Of a stretch of DNA of 64,000 bases, positions 1 through 9,320 are shown piece by piece. This DNA is from Brevibacillus centrosporus (GTDB lineage Bacteria > Bacillota > Bacilli > Brevibacillales > Brevibacillaceae). The notes below the pieces were generated by a model, which was not told where the DNA came from, searched no databases, and was given only the letters and a program-made list of their open reading frames with translations. Made by a program: the position numbers and the translations under genes. Every line of letters begins with the position of its first letter. The stretch's first letter is position 1. The stretch covers positions 62,001 through 126,000 of the forward strand of contig NZ_RHHP01000031.1 in the NCBI RefSeq assembly GCF_003710815.1, read 5' to 3'.

Positions 1-955
1 GCAAGTCTGTGAACGCCTTGAACAGCTGGCTGCGAAAGTAAGTGAGCCCCTTCAGGCAGACCGCCGTATCCAAGTAGCTGAACAAGAGCCGACACCTCTC
101 ACTGTGGAGCCCAATATGAGTCGCGAGAAGTACGAGGAAATCGTGGAGCAGGCAAAAGAATACATTGCCGCGGGCGATATTTTCCAAGTGGTGTTATCCC
201 AGCGATTCTCCGTGAAAACAGATGTGGATCCTTTTGCGGTCTATCGATTGCTGCGTACGTTAAACCCTTCTCCGTACATGTACTACCTCGAGTATGAAGG
301 GGAAACAGTAGTTGGGACTTCACCGGAGCTGCTGGTACGGGTCGAGGATGAAAAAGTAGAAATGCGGCCGATCGCGGGTACGCGCAAAAGAGGAGCTACT
401 CCACAAGAAGACGAACTGCTGGCGGCAGATTTGCTAGCGGACAACAAGGAGAGAGCCGAGCACTACATGCTGCTCGATCTCGGACGAAACGATGTGGGGA
501 AAGTGTCCGCCTACGGTAGTGTCAAAGTAGAGGAGGCATTGGTAATCGAAAACTACTCCCATGTCATGCACATGGTGTCGCATGTGACGGGCAGGCTTCG
601 GGAAGATCTGCATCCATTTGACGCTCTGCTTTCCGCTTTTCCAGCAGGTACGGTATCGGGCTCTCCCAAGCTTCGAGCGATGGAAATTATCGCAGAGCTG
701 GAACCGGATGCCCGCCACTTGTATGCAGGGGCGATCGGGTACATTTCCTTTGACGGTTCGCTGGATAGCTGCATTACGATCCGCACGCTGTTTTTCCAGG
801 ATGGATACGCACACGTGCAGGCCGGAGCAGGGATTGTCGCTGACTCTGTACCTGCGAATGAGTATCAGGAGACTGTCAACAAGGCAGCAGCTATGATTTC
901 CGCACTCGAAAAAGCGGAGCAGCTGTTTTCGCGCAAGGAGGAATTGTCATGCTAA
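1..955 (+). CDS. trpE: Anthranilate synthase component I (3' part; start lies before the window)
   Basis: Converts chorismate plus ammonia or glutamine-derived nitrogen to anthranilate, the first committed step of tryptophan synthesis. Only the C-terminal part is present; the reading frame is open from the first complete codon at base 2. The chorismate-binding core is clear: IAGTRKRGATPQEDE, LLDLGRNDVGKVS, FPAGTVSGSPKLRAMEII and the final TVNKAAAMISAL block. The gene ends 7 bp inside trpD, implying translational coupling. No glutamine amidotransferase (trpG) gene lies between trpE and trpD. As in B. subtilis, that subunit is probably the shared PabA/TrpG encoded elsewhere (inference). Regulation by an upstream attenuator cannot be judged because the leader is outside the window. 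Confidence 0.97.
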   Translation, partial: QVCERLEQLAAKVSEPLQADRRIQVAEQEPTPLTVEPNMSREKYEEIVEQAKEYIAAGDIFQVVLSQRFSVKTDVDPFAVYRLLRTLNPSPYMYYLEYEGETVVGTSPELLVRVEDEKVEMRPIAGTRKRGATPQEDELLAADLLADNKERAEHYMLLDLGRNDVGKVSAYGSVKVEEALVIENYSHVMHMVSHVTGRLREDLHPFDALLSAFPAGTVSGSPKLRAMEIIAELEPDARHLYAGAIGYISFDGSLDSCITIRTLFFQDGYAHVQAGAGIVADSVPANEYQETVNKAAAMISALEKAEQLFSRKEELSC

Positions 956-1974
956 CGCAAGCACTCGAGCAGATCCTGCAAGGCAAGCATTTGGATACCG
1001 CTGTTGCCGAGGAAGCCATGGGAGAGATTATGGACGGCAAAGCGACTCCTGCCCAGATCGGGGCTTTTCTCGCCAGCCTTCGCTTGAAAGGTGAGCAGGT
1101 AGAAGAAATTCTCGGCTTCGCCAAAGCGATGAGAGCACGCGCTACGACGTTTCCGATCGAGCTTCCGGGCTTGGTGGATACGTGTGGAACAGGCGGCGAT
1201 GGCAGTCATACCTTTAACATTTCCACGGCGAGTGCTTTCGTCGCAGCGAGCGACGGGGTTCGCATCGCCAAGCATGGCAATCGTGCCGTATCCAGTAAAA
1301 GTGGGAGTGCAGATGTGCTCGAAGCACTGGACGTTCCGGTCAATCTAACTCCGAAAAATGCGGCAGACTGCCTGCGTGCAACGAATCTGTGCTTCCTGTT
1401 TGCGCCGCTGTATCACCAAGCGATGAAGCATGCGGCTGGACCACGCAAGGAGCTGGCTGTTCGCACCGTGTTCAACCTGCTGGGTCCCTTGACGAATCCA
1501 GCCAATGCCAGTCATCAGCTGATGGGTGTTTATGATGCCAAGCTGCTTCCGACGATCGCTTCCGTTCTTGCTCAATTGGATGTCAAACGAGCGCTGGTCG
1601 TAGCAGGAGAAGACGGCTTGGACGAACTGACAGTAACCGGAATCAGCCATGTGGCAGAGCTGCGCGATGGCAAAATCACTACCTATGAAATACAGCCTGA
1701 GCAATTCGGATTGCGGCGCTATGAAAAAGATGCCTTGCGCGGTGGAGATGCAACGGAAAACGCGGCCATCATCCACGATGTTTTTGCAGGGAAACGCGGA
1801 GCGCCTCGCGATATCGTTTTGCTGAACGCAGGAGCGATCCTGTACCTGGCAGATCGGGTGAGCTCGATTGAAGCAGGTGTGATCCGTGCCGCTGAACTGA
1901 TTGACGACGGACTCGTGATGAATAAGCTCGAGCAAGTCCGACAGATTGCAGGAGGAATGATTCATGCTTCGTAA
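949..1974 (+). CDS. trpD: Anthranilate phosphoribosyltransferase
   Basis: Transfers the phosphoribosyl group of PRPP to anthranilate, the second step of the tryptophan branch. The 341-residue protein has the normal family length. It shows the PRPP-binding motif GTGGDGSHTFNIST near residue 80, the following KHGNRAVSSKSGSADVLEAL segment, and NLLGPLTNPA further on. The ATG overlaps the end of trpE by 7 bp, with a GGAGG site inside trpE. The 3' end overlaps trpC by 11 bp. Confidence 0.98.
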   Translation: MLTQALEQILQGKHLDTAVAEEAMGEIMDGKATPAQIGAFLASLRLKGEQVEEILGFAKAMRARATTFPIELPGLVDTCGTGGDGSHTFNISTASAFVAASDGVRIAKHGNRAVSSKSGSADVLEALDVPVNLTPKNAADCLRATNLCFLFAPLYHQAMKHAAGPRKELAVRTVFNLLGPLTNPANASHQLMGVYDAKLLPTIASVLAQLDVKRALVVAGEDGLDELTVTGISHVAELRDGKITTYEIQPEQFGLRRYEKDALRGGDATENAAIIHDVFAGKRGAPRDIVLLNAGAILYLADRVSSIEAGVIRAAELIDDGLVMNKLEQVRQIAGGMIHAS

Positions 1975-2773
1975 AATTGTCGAGAAAAAACGGGAAGAAG
2001 TTAGCCGCCTGCACATAGAGAACACAATGTCCGGCCTGCTTTCAGCTGCAAAATCCGTAGAAGCGCCGCGAGGTTTCCGCAAAGCATTGGAAACAAGCAC
2101 AAGAGCTGTCAGTGTCATTGCTGAGGTGAAGAAAGCCTCGCCATCGAAAGGACTGATCCGTCCTGACTTTGAGCCAGTGACCATCGCCAAAGCATATCAA
2201 GCGGCGCAGGCAGAGTGTCTCTCTGTATTAACCGATGAATCCTTTTTCCAGGGAAGCCTGACTTATCTGCATACGATCCACGAGGCAATCGATCGACCTT
2301 TATTGCGCAAGGACTTTCTTATCGATGAAATGCAAGTCGTAGAAGCCCGGGCAGCAGGAGCAGATGCCATCCTGCTGATTGCGGCCATTCTCGAGGGATC
2401 ACAGCTGCGTCATTTGTACCAGACAGCAGAAGAGCTGGGCCTAGATGTACTGGTGGAAGTGCATGATCGCCGAGAGACCGAGATGGTGCTAAGGCACATC
2501 ACTCCCACGCTATTGGGGATTAACAACCGCAACCTCCATACGTTCCAAACGGATCTGGCAGTGACACATGAAGTGATTGCCGAGATCCCGTCCTCGATCA
2601 CAGTCGTCAGCGAGAGCGGTATTTCAGCTCCAGCGGATATCGAAAACGTGAGGAAGGCTGGGGCGAGAGCAGTCCTAGTAGGCGAGCATTTCATGCGACA
2701 GTCCGATGTGAGGAAAGCCGTGATTTCCTTGGTTGGCGAAACGAATGGTGCGAAGCCGGGGGTGATCCTGTGA
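1964..2773 (+). CDS. trpC: Indole-3-glycerol phosphate synthase
   Basis: Cyclises and decarboxylates carboxyphenylamino-deoxyribulose phosphate to indole-3-glycerol phosphate. The 269-residue TIM-barrel protein carries the phosphate and substrate motif VIAEVKKASPSKGLIRPDF near residue 50, the LRKDFLID strand with its catalytic lysine, GINNRNLHTF, and the C-terminal VSESGIS and GEHFM phosphate-binding elements. It starts inside trpD, and its stop overlaps the GTG of trpF in a GTGA arrangement. This is a stand-alone enzyme, not the trpC-trpF fusion seen in enteric bacteria. Confidence 0.98.
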   Translation: MLRKIVEKKREEVSRLHIENTMSGLLSAAKSVEAPRGFRKALETSTRAVSVIAEVKKASPSKGLIRPDFEPVTIAKAYQAAQAECLSVLTDESFFQGSLTYLHTIHEAIDRPLLRKDFLIDEMQVVEARAAGADAILLIAAILEGSQLRHLYQTAEELGLDVLVEVHDRRETEMVLRHITPTLLGINNRNLHTFQTDLAVTHEVIAEIPSSITVVSESGISAPADIENVRKAGARAVLVGEHFMRQSDVRKAVISLVGETNGAKPGVIL

Positions 2774-3405
2774 CGCGCGTCAAAATTTGTGGCATTAAAC
2801 GGGTGGAGACGCTTGCTCTCTTAAAAAAGCTGGACGTTGATTACGTAGGCTTCGTTTTTGCCCAAAGCAAGCGTCAGGTAGATGGCCAAACAGTCAAATC
2901 CTTGCTGAGTCAGGTCCCTGAACATCCACCAGCTGTCGGCGTGTTCGTCAATCCCACTCTTCAGGAATTGGATGACCTTCTCGCGGACGTACCGTTAGCT
3001 GTTATTCAACTACATGGTCAGGAGACGCCAGAGTACTGCCAGCAGGTCAAAGCACGTTATTCTCTCCCTGTTTGGAAAGCATTGGCGGTTGGCGGAGAGG
3101 AAGATGCTGCAGCAGAAATCGCACGTTACGCCGGTTCCGTTGACGCGTACCTGTTCGATACGTACGATCCGAGCCAGGCAGGAGGGACGGGCAAACGTTT
3201 TTCTTGGGAGCAGATCCCGCAGCTACAGGAGGCTTGCCAGGAAAAAACGTGCATCATCGCTGGCGGGATCAATACGGAAAATGTATCGGAGCTCATTAAC
3301 CGTTATCAAGCAGAGATGATTGATGTATCAAGTGGAGTCGAAACAGACGGCGAAAAGGATGCCGAGAAAATAAAAACACTGGTGGAGAGGGTGAAAGGCG
3401 CATGA
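2770..3405 (+). CDS. trpF: Phosphoribosylanthranilate isomerase
   Basis: Performs the Amadori rearrangement of phosphoribosylanthranilate. The 211-residue protein begins at GTG 2770, overlapping the trpC stop. It has the N-terminal VKICGIKRVE motif with the catalytic cysteine, the aspartate segment LFDTYDPSQAGGTGKRFSW, and the phosphate-binding loops IIAGGINTENV and IDVSSGVE. The 3' end overlaps trpB by 4 bp (ATGA). Confidence 0.97.
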   Translation: MTRVKICGIKRVETLALLKKLDVDYVGFVFAQSKRQVDGQTVKSLLSQVPEHPPAVGVFVNPTLQELDDLLADVPLAVIQLHGQETPEYCQQVKARYSLPVWKALAVGGEEDAAAEIARYAGSVDAYLFDTYDPSQAGGTGKRFSWEQIPQLQEACQEKTCIIAGGINTENVSELINRYQAEMIDVSSGVETDGEKDAEKIKTLVERVKGA

Positions 3406-4631
3406 AGCAAGCAACGACAACTACGCGAATCGTGCCAGACGAAAAAGGACGCTTTGGAGCGTTTGGAGGAAAGTTTGTACCGGAAACGCTGATGAACGCG
3501 CTGACCGAGCTGGAGGCTGCTTTTGAGGAAGCGACCCAGGATCCGGCTTTTTGCGGGGAACTAAATCATTTGCTGAGCGAGTATGCAGGCCGACCAACGC
3601 CACTCACGTATGCCGAGCGTTTGACAGAAGAGCTGGGTGGAGCCCGTATTTACCTCAAGCGGGAAGACCTGAATCATACAGGAGCACACAAGCTGAATAA
3701 TGCACTGGGTCAAGGACTTTTGGCTAAGCGTATGGGGAAGACCTCGATTATTGCAGAAACAGGAGCGGGTCAGCACGGAGTGGCAAGTGCGACTGTCGCT
3801 GCGAAATTGGGTCTTTCCTGCAAGGTATTCATGGGGGAAGAAGACATTCGCCGTCAATCCTTGAACGTTTTCCGCATGAAGCTCTTGGGGGCGGAGGTGA
3901 TCCCGGCGGTTTCGGGTTCTCGCACGTTGAAGGATGCGACGAATGAGGCGATTCGTTACTGGGTTTCCAATGTAGAAGAGACGTTTTATGTGATCGGTTC
4001 TGTCGTAGGTCCGCATCCTTATCCATACATCGTTCGTGAGTTCCAAAAGATTATCGGAGAAGAAACGCGTGCCCAAATTCTGAAAATGCTCGGAAGACTT
4101 CCAGATGAAGTAATCGCGTGTGTAGGCGGTGGCAGCAATGCGATCGGGATGTTCTACCCGTTTATTTCGGACGAAGCGGTTGCCCTTCGAGGGGTGGAAG
4201 CTGCTGGGCAAGGTGTTGACACGGACAAACATGCGGCGACCTTGAGCCTTGGTCGTCCCGGAGTAATCCATGGTTCCTTGACGTATCTGCTGCAGGATGA
4301 GCATGGACAAGTACAGGAAGCCCACTCGATCTCGGCAGGTTTGGATTACCCAGGGGTAGGTCCGGAGCACGCGTATCTAAAAGACAGTGGCCGCGTGACT
4401 TATACGTCCGTTACCGATGCTGAGGCACTGGAGGCAGTACAGCTTCTCTGCCGAACAGAAGGAATTATCCCTGCTCTGGAGAGTGCCCATGCCATTGCGG
4501 AAGCGATCAAGCGAGCACCGCAAATGTCCAAAGAGGAAATTCTTGTCATTTGCCTGTCTGGTCGGGGAGACAAGGACGTATTGACGATCCAGGATGCGCT
4601 GGAGCAAACCGCAGAGGGAGGCGAGCAATAA
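3402..4631 (+). CDS. trpB: Tryptophan synthase beta chain
   Basis: PLP enzyme joining indole to serine. At 409 residues it is of normal TrpB1 length. The PLP lysine lies in HTGAHKLNNALGQ near residue 95, followed by AETGAGQHGVASA, the phosphate-binding loop CVGGGSNAIGMF and the C-terminal SGRGDKD motif. It overlaps trpF by 4 bp, and its TAA shares one base with the trpA ATG (TAATG), so alpha and beta subunits should be produced in step. Confidence 0.99.
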   Translation: MKQATTTTRIVPDEKGRFGAFGGKFVPETLMNALTELEAAFEEATQDPAFCGELNHLLSEYAGRPTPLTYAERLTEELGGARIYLKREDLNHTGAHKLNNALGQGLLAKRMGKTSIIAETGAGQHGVASATVAAKLGLSCKVFMGEEDIRRQSLNVFRMKLLGAEVIPAVSGSRTLKDATNEAIRYWVSNVEETFYVIGSVVGPHPYPYIVREFQKIIGEETRAQILKMLGRLPDEVIACVGGGSNAIGMFYPFISDEAVALRGVEAAGQGVDTDKHAATLSLGRPGVIHGSLTYLLQDEHGQVQEAHSISAGLDYPGVGPEHAYLKDSGRVTYTSVTDAEALEAVQLLCRTEGIIPALESAHAIAEAIKRAPQMSKEEILVICLSGRGDKDVLTIQDALEQTAEGGEQ

Positions 4632-5449
4632 TGACAGCAGCCGTAAACCGTATTGACCGATTGTTCGAAGATCGCAGCCGCAAACGCTTCATTCCGTTTA
4701 TCACAGTAGGGGATCCTACGCTGGAAGCCACTTATCAGCTAGCACAAGCGATGGTAGAAGCGGGAGCAGACCTGATCGAGCTGGGCATTCCGTACTCGGA
4801 CCCGCTGGCAGATGGGCCAACCATTCAACGCGCCTCGCAACGGGCACTGGCAAATAACATCTCAATCATCGATGCCTTGCAGCTCGTGAAAAGATTGCGT
4901 GATTCCGGCATGGAAGCATCTCTGGTCCTGTTCTCGTACTTTAATCCCGTCCTTCAATATGGTGTGGAGCGATTCTTTGCGGATCTGGCTACCTATGGGG
5001 CAGATGGCGTCGTGATTCCTGATTTGCCGATCGAGGAGAACGGACCTGTAGTCGAGGCGGCGAAAAAGAACGGAATTCACGTCATTTCCTTGGTGGCACC
5101 TACCTCAGAATCGCGCATTCAAACGATCGGGGAGCAAGCCACTGGTTTTCTGTATTGCGTGTCGTCCCTGGGAGTAACAGGAGCTCGCGCCAGCCTGCGG
5201 GAGGACTTGTCAGATTTCCTCAGCAGAGTAAAGGCGAGCACGAAGGTTCCAACGGCTGTTGGCTTCGGCATCTCGACTCCCGAGCAGGTCAAAGCAGTGG
5301 CGCCGCATACGGATGGTGTGATCGTCGGGAGCGCCATCGTCCTCGAAATCGAGCGACACGAGGAGCAATTGAGAGATCCAGCGCAATCCGAAGAGGCTGT
5401 CGCAAAAATAAAAACCTTTGTACAACAGTTAGCCAGTGCGTTACAATAA
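4631..5449 (+). CDS. trpA: Tryptophan synthase alpha chain
   Basis: Cleaves indole-3-glycerol phosphate and passes indole to TrpB. The start is placed at ATG 4631, overlapping the trpB stop by one base; this gives 272 residues beginning MTAAVNRIDRLF, the usual TrpA beginning. An in-frame ATG at 4550 would lie deep inside trpB and is rejected. The catalytic glutamate is in LIELGIPYSDPLADGPTIQ and the catalytic aspartate in DGVVIPDLPIEE. The phosphate-binding glycines are in GFGISTPEQ and GVIVGSAIV. It is the last trp gene; hisC follows after 29 bp. Confidence 0.98.
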   Translation: MTAAVNRIDRLFEDRSRKRFIPFITVGDPTLEATYQLAQAMVEAGADLIELGIPYSDPLADGPTIQRASQRALANNISIIDALQLVKRLRDSGMEASLVLFSYFNPVLQYGVERFFADLATYGADGVVIPDLPIEENGPVVEAAKKNGIHVISLVAPTSESRIQTIGEQATGFLYCVSSLGVTGARASLREDLSDFLSRVKASTKVPTAVGFGISTPEQVKAVAPHTDGVIVGSAIVLEIERHEEQLRDPAQSEEAVAKIKTFVQQLASALQ

Positions 5450-5478
5450 TCACTAAAAAGGTCTGGAGTGAAATGTAG

Positions 5479-6573
5479 ATGCAACCGAAGCAACGAATTT
5501 TGAATGCGCCAGTATACCAACCCGGCAAACCGATCGATGATGTCAAACGGGAATACGGGTTGACTGAAGTCATCAAGCTGGCGTCTAACGAAAACCCGTA
5601 TGGTTCATCGCCAAAAGCAAAAGAGGCAATCGTTGCTCATTTGGACAATTTGGCTTTGTATCCGGACGGTGCAAGCCTGAATCTGCGTTGGGATTTGGCT
5701 GAATTCCTCGGAGTAAAACCGGGTCAGTTGATTTTCGGAAATGGATCAGATGAAAGTCTGCTGATGATCTCTCGCGCGTATTTGAGCGAAGGTACGAATA
5801 CCGTGATGGCATCGCCGACTTTTTCACAATATCGCTCCAATGCTATTATTGAAGGTGCTGAGCTGATCGAAGTTCCTTTGAAAAATGGCGTTCACGATCT
5901 TGAAGCAATGGCTGCGGCTATTAACGAACAGACGCGCGTTGTGTGGGTGTGCAACCCGAACAACCCATCCGGTACGATCGTAACGACAACGGAACTGGAA
6001 GCCTTCTTGAAGAAAGTTCCGAAAGACGTGCTCGTTGTTTTGGACGAAGCGTATTACGAGTACGTGGTAGATCCAGAATATCCGAAAACCATTCCGATGC
6101 TGGCGGAATATCCAAACCTGATCATCCTGCGCACATTCTCCAAAATTTACGGACTGGCTACCATGCGTGTGGGCTACGGAATTGCATCCGAAGAGCTCGT
6201 CTCTCAACTGGAGCATGTTCGTGAGCCGTTTAACACAGGAGCATTGGGCCAAGTGGCAGCGCGTGCCGCTCTTCACGATCAAGACTTCGTGAAAAAATGC
6301 CGCGAGCTCAACCGTGAAGGCATGAAGCAATACACGGATGCCTTTGAAGAATGGGGTCTTGACTACTTCCCGTCTCAAACAAACTTTATTCTGGTGAACC
6401 TGAATCAAGATTCGGACGAAGTATTCAAGAAGTTTTTGAGCAAGGGGATCATTCTCCGCTCCGGGAATGCACTTGGCCATCCAGGCTACCAACGCATTAC
6501 AATTGGTACGCCGGAGCAAAATGAGAAGGTTCTAGCCGTTCTGAAGGAAATCGTCACAGGCGCATTGAAATAA
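5479..6573 (+). CDS. hisC: Histidinol-phosphate / aromatic aminotransferase
   Basis: Class I/II PLP aminotransferase of 364 residues. In Bacillus the orthologue at this position (between trpA and tyrA) serves both histidinol phosphate and aromatic transamination, and the same dual role is inferred here. Visible motifs are LASNENPYGSSPKA, NPNNPSGTIV, LDEAYYEY and the PLP-lysine block RTFSKIYGLATMRVGYG. The spacing of 29 bp after trpA and a GGTCTGGAGTG ribosome site place it in the same operon. A GC-rich hairpin follows its stop. Confidence 0.96.
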   Translation: MQPKQRILNAPVYQPGKPIDDVKREYGLTEVIKLASNENPYGSSPKAKEAIVAHLDNLALYPDGASLNLRWDLAEFLGVKPGQLIFGNGSDESLLMISRAYLSEGTNTVMASPTFSQYRSNAIIEGAELIEVPLKNGVHDLEAMAAAINEQTRVVWVCNPNNPSGTIVTTTELEAFLKKVPKDVLVVLDEAYYEYVVDPEYPKTIPMLAEYPNLIILRTFSKIYGLATMRVGYGIASEELVSQLEHVREPFNTGALGQVAARAALHDQDFVKKCRELNREGMKQYTDAFEEWGLDYFPSQTNFILVNLNQDSDEVFKKFLSKGIILRSGNALGHPGYQRITIGTPEQNEKVLAVLKEIVTGALK

Positions 6574-6579
6574 TCATAG

Positions 6580-6610
6580 AAGATGCCGGGACACCCCCGG
6601 CATCTTTGTC
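6580..6610 (+). terminator. GC-rich hairpin after hisC
   Basis: Perfect 11-bp stem AAGATGCCGGG (6580-6590) with CCCGGCATCTT (6596-6606) around a 5-base loop, followed by only TTTGTCT. The stem is strong but the T-tract is poor, so it may reduce rather than abolish read-through into tyrA. Confidence 0.7.
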
Positions 6611-6642
6611 TACACGCAAGCAGGAAGGATCGAGAAGTCAAA

Positions 6643-7746
6643 ATGAAAAAAACCACCATAGCAGTACTAGGTGTTGGGCTGATTGGCGGATCAATCGCCT
6701 TGTCAATGCGTCGCGACCCCGAGATTCGGGTTGTCGGGTATGACGTGAGACAAGATCGACTGGACAAGGCTCTGACGTCGGGCGTCATCCACGCGGGTAC
6801 GACAGATTTGCAAACAGCTGTCAGAGAGGCCCACATCATTTTCTTAGCAGCACCTGTAGAACAGATATTCTCCACCCTCCGGATGCTCGATGACTTGGAG
6901 CTTCAGTCCGATGTGATTGTGACGGATGTTGGCAGTACGAAAGCAGAGATTGTACGAGAAGCGCTCAAAGTGATTCCTCCCCATGTGACCTTTATCGGGG
7001 GCCATCCAATGGCAGGATCGCATAAGTCCGGCGTAGAAGCAGCTTCGGACCGCCTCTTGGAAAACGCCTACTACGTTTTGACTCCTTCTGCGGGAACTTC
7101 CGAGCAGCAGGTCAATCGTTTAGCGGACATTTTGTCTCTGACAAGAGCAAAAGTCGTACAGATGGACCCAGAGACGCATGACCAAGTAGTAGGGGCAGTC
7201 AGTCATTTCCCTCACGTGCTTGCATCGGCACTCGTCAACCTGGTAGCAGGCTACGACGGGGATGACGGGTGGCATGCTCGGTTGGCAGCAGGGGGCTTCC
7301 GAGATATTACCCGTATCGCTTCCAGTAATCCACGAATGTGGCGAGATGTTTTGCTGCAAAACCGCGAGCCTCTATTAAAGATAGCCAAGGATTGGGCGAA
7401 TGCGCTGGAAGAAGTCATGGATCTGGTCAAAGCTGGCGATGCAGATCGAATCGAGCAATTTTTCCAGACAGCGCGAGATTTTCGCGATGGGCTGCCTGAG
7501 CGTAAAGCGGGAGCGCTGCCGCCTTTATACGATTTGTATATCGATATTCCCGACCATCCAGGAGAGATCGGACGAATCACGACACTTCTGGGCGCGCGAC
7601 AGATCAATATTATCAACCTGCAGATTCGGGAAACGCGTGAAGATATATACGGAGCCTTGCGTATCACGTTCCAATCGCAGTCTGAAATGGAAAAAGGCGA
7701 GGAGCTGCTTCGTTACTTCGACTACAACGTTTATAAGCGAGTGTAG
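6643..7746 (+). CDS. tyrA: Prephenate dehydrogenase with C-terminal ACT domain
   Basis: NAD-dependent oxidative decarboxylation of prephenate to 4-hydroxyphenylpyruvate for tyrosine synthesis. Start chosen at ATG 6643 (MKKTTIAVLGVG), behind CAGGAAGG; an upstream in-frame ATG at 6583 falls inside the hairpin and is rejected. The 367-residue protein has the Rossmann motif VLGVGLIGGSIA at its N-terminus, the conserved GGHPMAGSHKSGV near residue 125, and an ACT domain over about the last 75 residues (IDIPDHPGEIGRITTLLG). The ACT domain suggests feedback control by an aromatic amino acid. Confidence 0.97.
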   Translation: MKKTTIAVLGVGLIGGSIALSMRRDPEIRVVGYDVRQDRLDKALTSGVIHAGTTDLQTAVREAHIIFLAAPVEQIFSTLRMLDDLELQSDVIVTDVGSTKAEIVREALKVIPPHVTFIGGHPMAGSHKSGVEAASDRLLENAYYVLTPSAGTSEQQVNRLADILSLTRAKVVQMDPETHDQVVGAVSHFPHVLASALVNLVAGYDGDDGWHARLAAGGFRDITRIASSNPRMWRDVLLQNREPLLKIAKDWANALEEVMDLVKAGDADRIEQFFQTARDFRDGLPERKAGALPPLYDLYIDIPDHPGEIGRITTLLGARQINIINLQIRETREDIYGALRITFQSQSEMEKGEELLRYFDYNVYKRV

Positions 7747-7854
7747 GAACCGAAAGGCAGCGGGCAGTAAGCAAGGGGTATTTTACTATAATCAGACTTT
7801 ACAACGAAGACGCTTCACAGCATGACTGTCATGAGAAAAAAGGGGAGTGGAACA

Positions 7855-9135
7855 GTGCTTCGCGTACGTCAAGCTAATACAATTCAAGGAACCGTTCGAG
7901 TTCCAGGAGATAAATCGATTTCTCACCGGGCAGTTATGTTCGGGTCTTTGGCAGAGGGTACTACTACGATCGAAGGATTTCTGCCCGGTGCGGACTGCCT
8001 TAGCACGATTAGTTGTTTTCGTCGGATGGGTATCCAGATCGAGCAGCAGGGAGATAAAGTAACCGTACTCGGCAAAGGCTGGTATGGTTTGCAGGAGCCA
8101 GCGGAGCGGCTGGATGTCGGCAACTCCGGTACCACGATTCGTCTGATGTCGGGGATTATGTCCACACAGCCTTTCCACGTAGTCATGGAAGGGGACGAGT
8201 CCATCGCGAAAAGACCGATGCGTCGTGTGATTGGACCGCTGCGTCAAATGGGTGCCAAAATTGACGGAAGAAAAGACGGAGAGTTTACTCCACTGGCGAT
8301 TCGCGGGGGAGACCTGCAAGGAATTGCCTACCAATCTCCTGTAGCGAGTGCTCAAGTGAAATCCGCAATTTTACTGGCTGGCTTGCAGGCAAAGGGTGTC
8401 ACGAGCGTCACGGAGCCTCACTTGTCTCGTGATCATACAGAGCGCATGCTGCAAGCTTTTGGCGTACATGTCGTACGTGACGGACTTACCGTATCGGTAG
8501 AGGGTGGACAAAAGCTGAAAGGACGTGCGATTCAGGTACCAGGGGATATTTCCTCTGCAGCTTTCCTGATTGCTGCTGTGATGATGGTGCCAGGCAGTTC
8601 TCTCTTGATTGAAAACGTAGGGATCAACCCGAGCCGTACGGGAATCATTGACGTCGTACAGCAGATGGGTGGAGATCTGGAGCTGGTAAATGAGCGCGTA
8701 GTAAATGAAGAGCCAGTGGCAGATTTACTGGTCAAGCATTCTCAGCTTCATGGCATCGAGATCGCGGGTGATATTATCCCTCGTCTGATTGATGAAATCC
8801 CTGTGATTGCAGTAATGGCCACGCAGGCAAAGGGGAAAACGGTGATTCGGGATGCCGAGGAGCTGAAGGTAAAGGAAACGGATCGGATCGCGACAGTAGT
8901 AGGTCAACTGAGTAAATTCGGTGCCAAGGTGACTCCAACGGACGATGGTATGATTATTGAAGGGGAAACAGCGCTGACAGGGGCAACGATCAACAGTATG
9001 GGAGATCATCGTATCGGGATGGCTATGGCGATTGCAGGCCTCGCAGCACGCGGTGAAACCATCATCGAAAATGAGGAAGCGATCAATGTATCCTTCCCAG
9101 GCTTCGCTGAACTGCTCGAGCAAATCAGTAAATAG
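7855..9135 (+). CDS. aroA: 3-phosphoshikimate 1-carboxyvinyltransferase (EPSP synthase)
   Basis: Adds the enolpyruvyl group of PEP to shikimate 3-phosphate, the sixth step of the shikimate pathway; called aroE in older Bacillus usage. Start placed at GTG 7855 because AGGGGAG at 7841-7846 is ideally spaced before it. An in-frame ATG at 7822 would add 11 residues but has no ribosome site. The protein of 426 residues shows VPGDKSISHRAVMFGSLA, GNSGTTIRLMSGI, the LIDEIPVIAVMAT segment with the catalytic aspartate, KVKETDRI and the C-terminal DHRIGMAMAIA. The PGDKSISHRA and GNSGTTIR blocks fit a class II type enzyme. A strong terminator follows. Confidence 0.97.
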   Translation: MLRVRQANTIQGTVRVPGDKSISHRAVMFGSLAEGTTTIEGFLPGADCLSTISCFRRMGIQIEQQGDKVTVLGKGWYGLQEPAERLDVGNSGTTIRLMSGIMSTQPFHVVMEGDESIAKRPMRRVIGPLRQMGAKIDGRKDGEFTPLAIRGGDLQGIAYQSPVASAQVKSAILLAGLQAKGVTSVTEPHLSRDHTERMLQAFGVHVVRDGLTVSVEGGQKLKGRAIQVPGDISSAAFLIAAVMMVPGSSLLIENVGINPSRTGIIDVVQQMGGDLELVNERVVNEEPVADLLVKHSQLHGIEIAGDIIPRLIDEIPVIAVMATQAKGKTVIRDAEELKVKETDRIATVVGQLSKFGAKVTPTDDGMIIEGETALTGATINSMGDHRIGMAMAIAGLAARGETIIENEEAINVSFPGFAELLEQISK

Positions 9136-9145
9136 AAGAGACAGG

Positions 9146-9176
9146 AAAAATCCGCATGGGGTCGTGCGGATTTTTT
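9146..9176 (+). terminator. Intrinsic terminator after aroA
   Basis: Stem AAAAATCCGCA (9146-9156) with TGCGGATTTTT (9165-9175), 8-base loop, running directly into a T-tract. It ends the aromatic amino acid operon. Confidence 0.9.
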
Positions 9177-9320
9177 GCTTGTACAGGGCCATAAAGCAAG
9201 GTGGAGCTGCGTTTTCGAATACAGCCAAGTTTTCTGTGCAGGTAGAGAATCGTTTGAAAGCCGAACAAATCTTCCCAGTAAAAAAATATGTCTGAAGATC
9301 CTATTTTTAGCGAAAATGAT

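Noticed and set aside
4550..4630. Upstream in-frame ATG extension of trpA
   Set aside because: Would overlap trpB by 80 bp; ATG 4631 in the TAATG junction gives the standard TrpA N-terminus.
5824..6519. 231-residue minus-strand frame opposite hisC
   Set aside because: Codon pattern follows the hisC frame; no family resemblance and no initiation signal.
7787..7792. TATAAT upstream of aroA as its own promoter
   Set aside because: No acceptable -35 at 16-18 bases and no extended -10 TG; kept only as a weak possibility.
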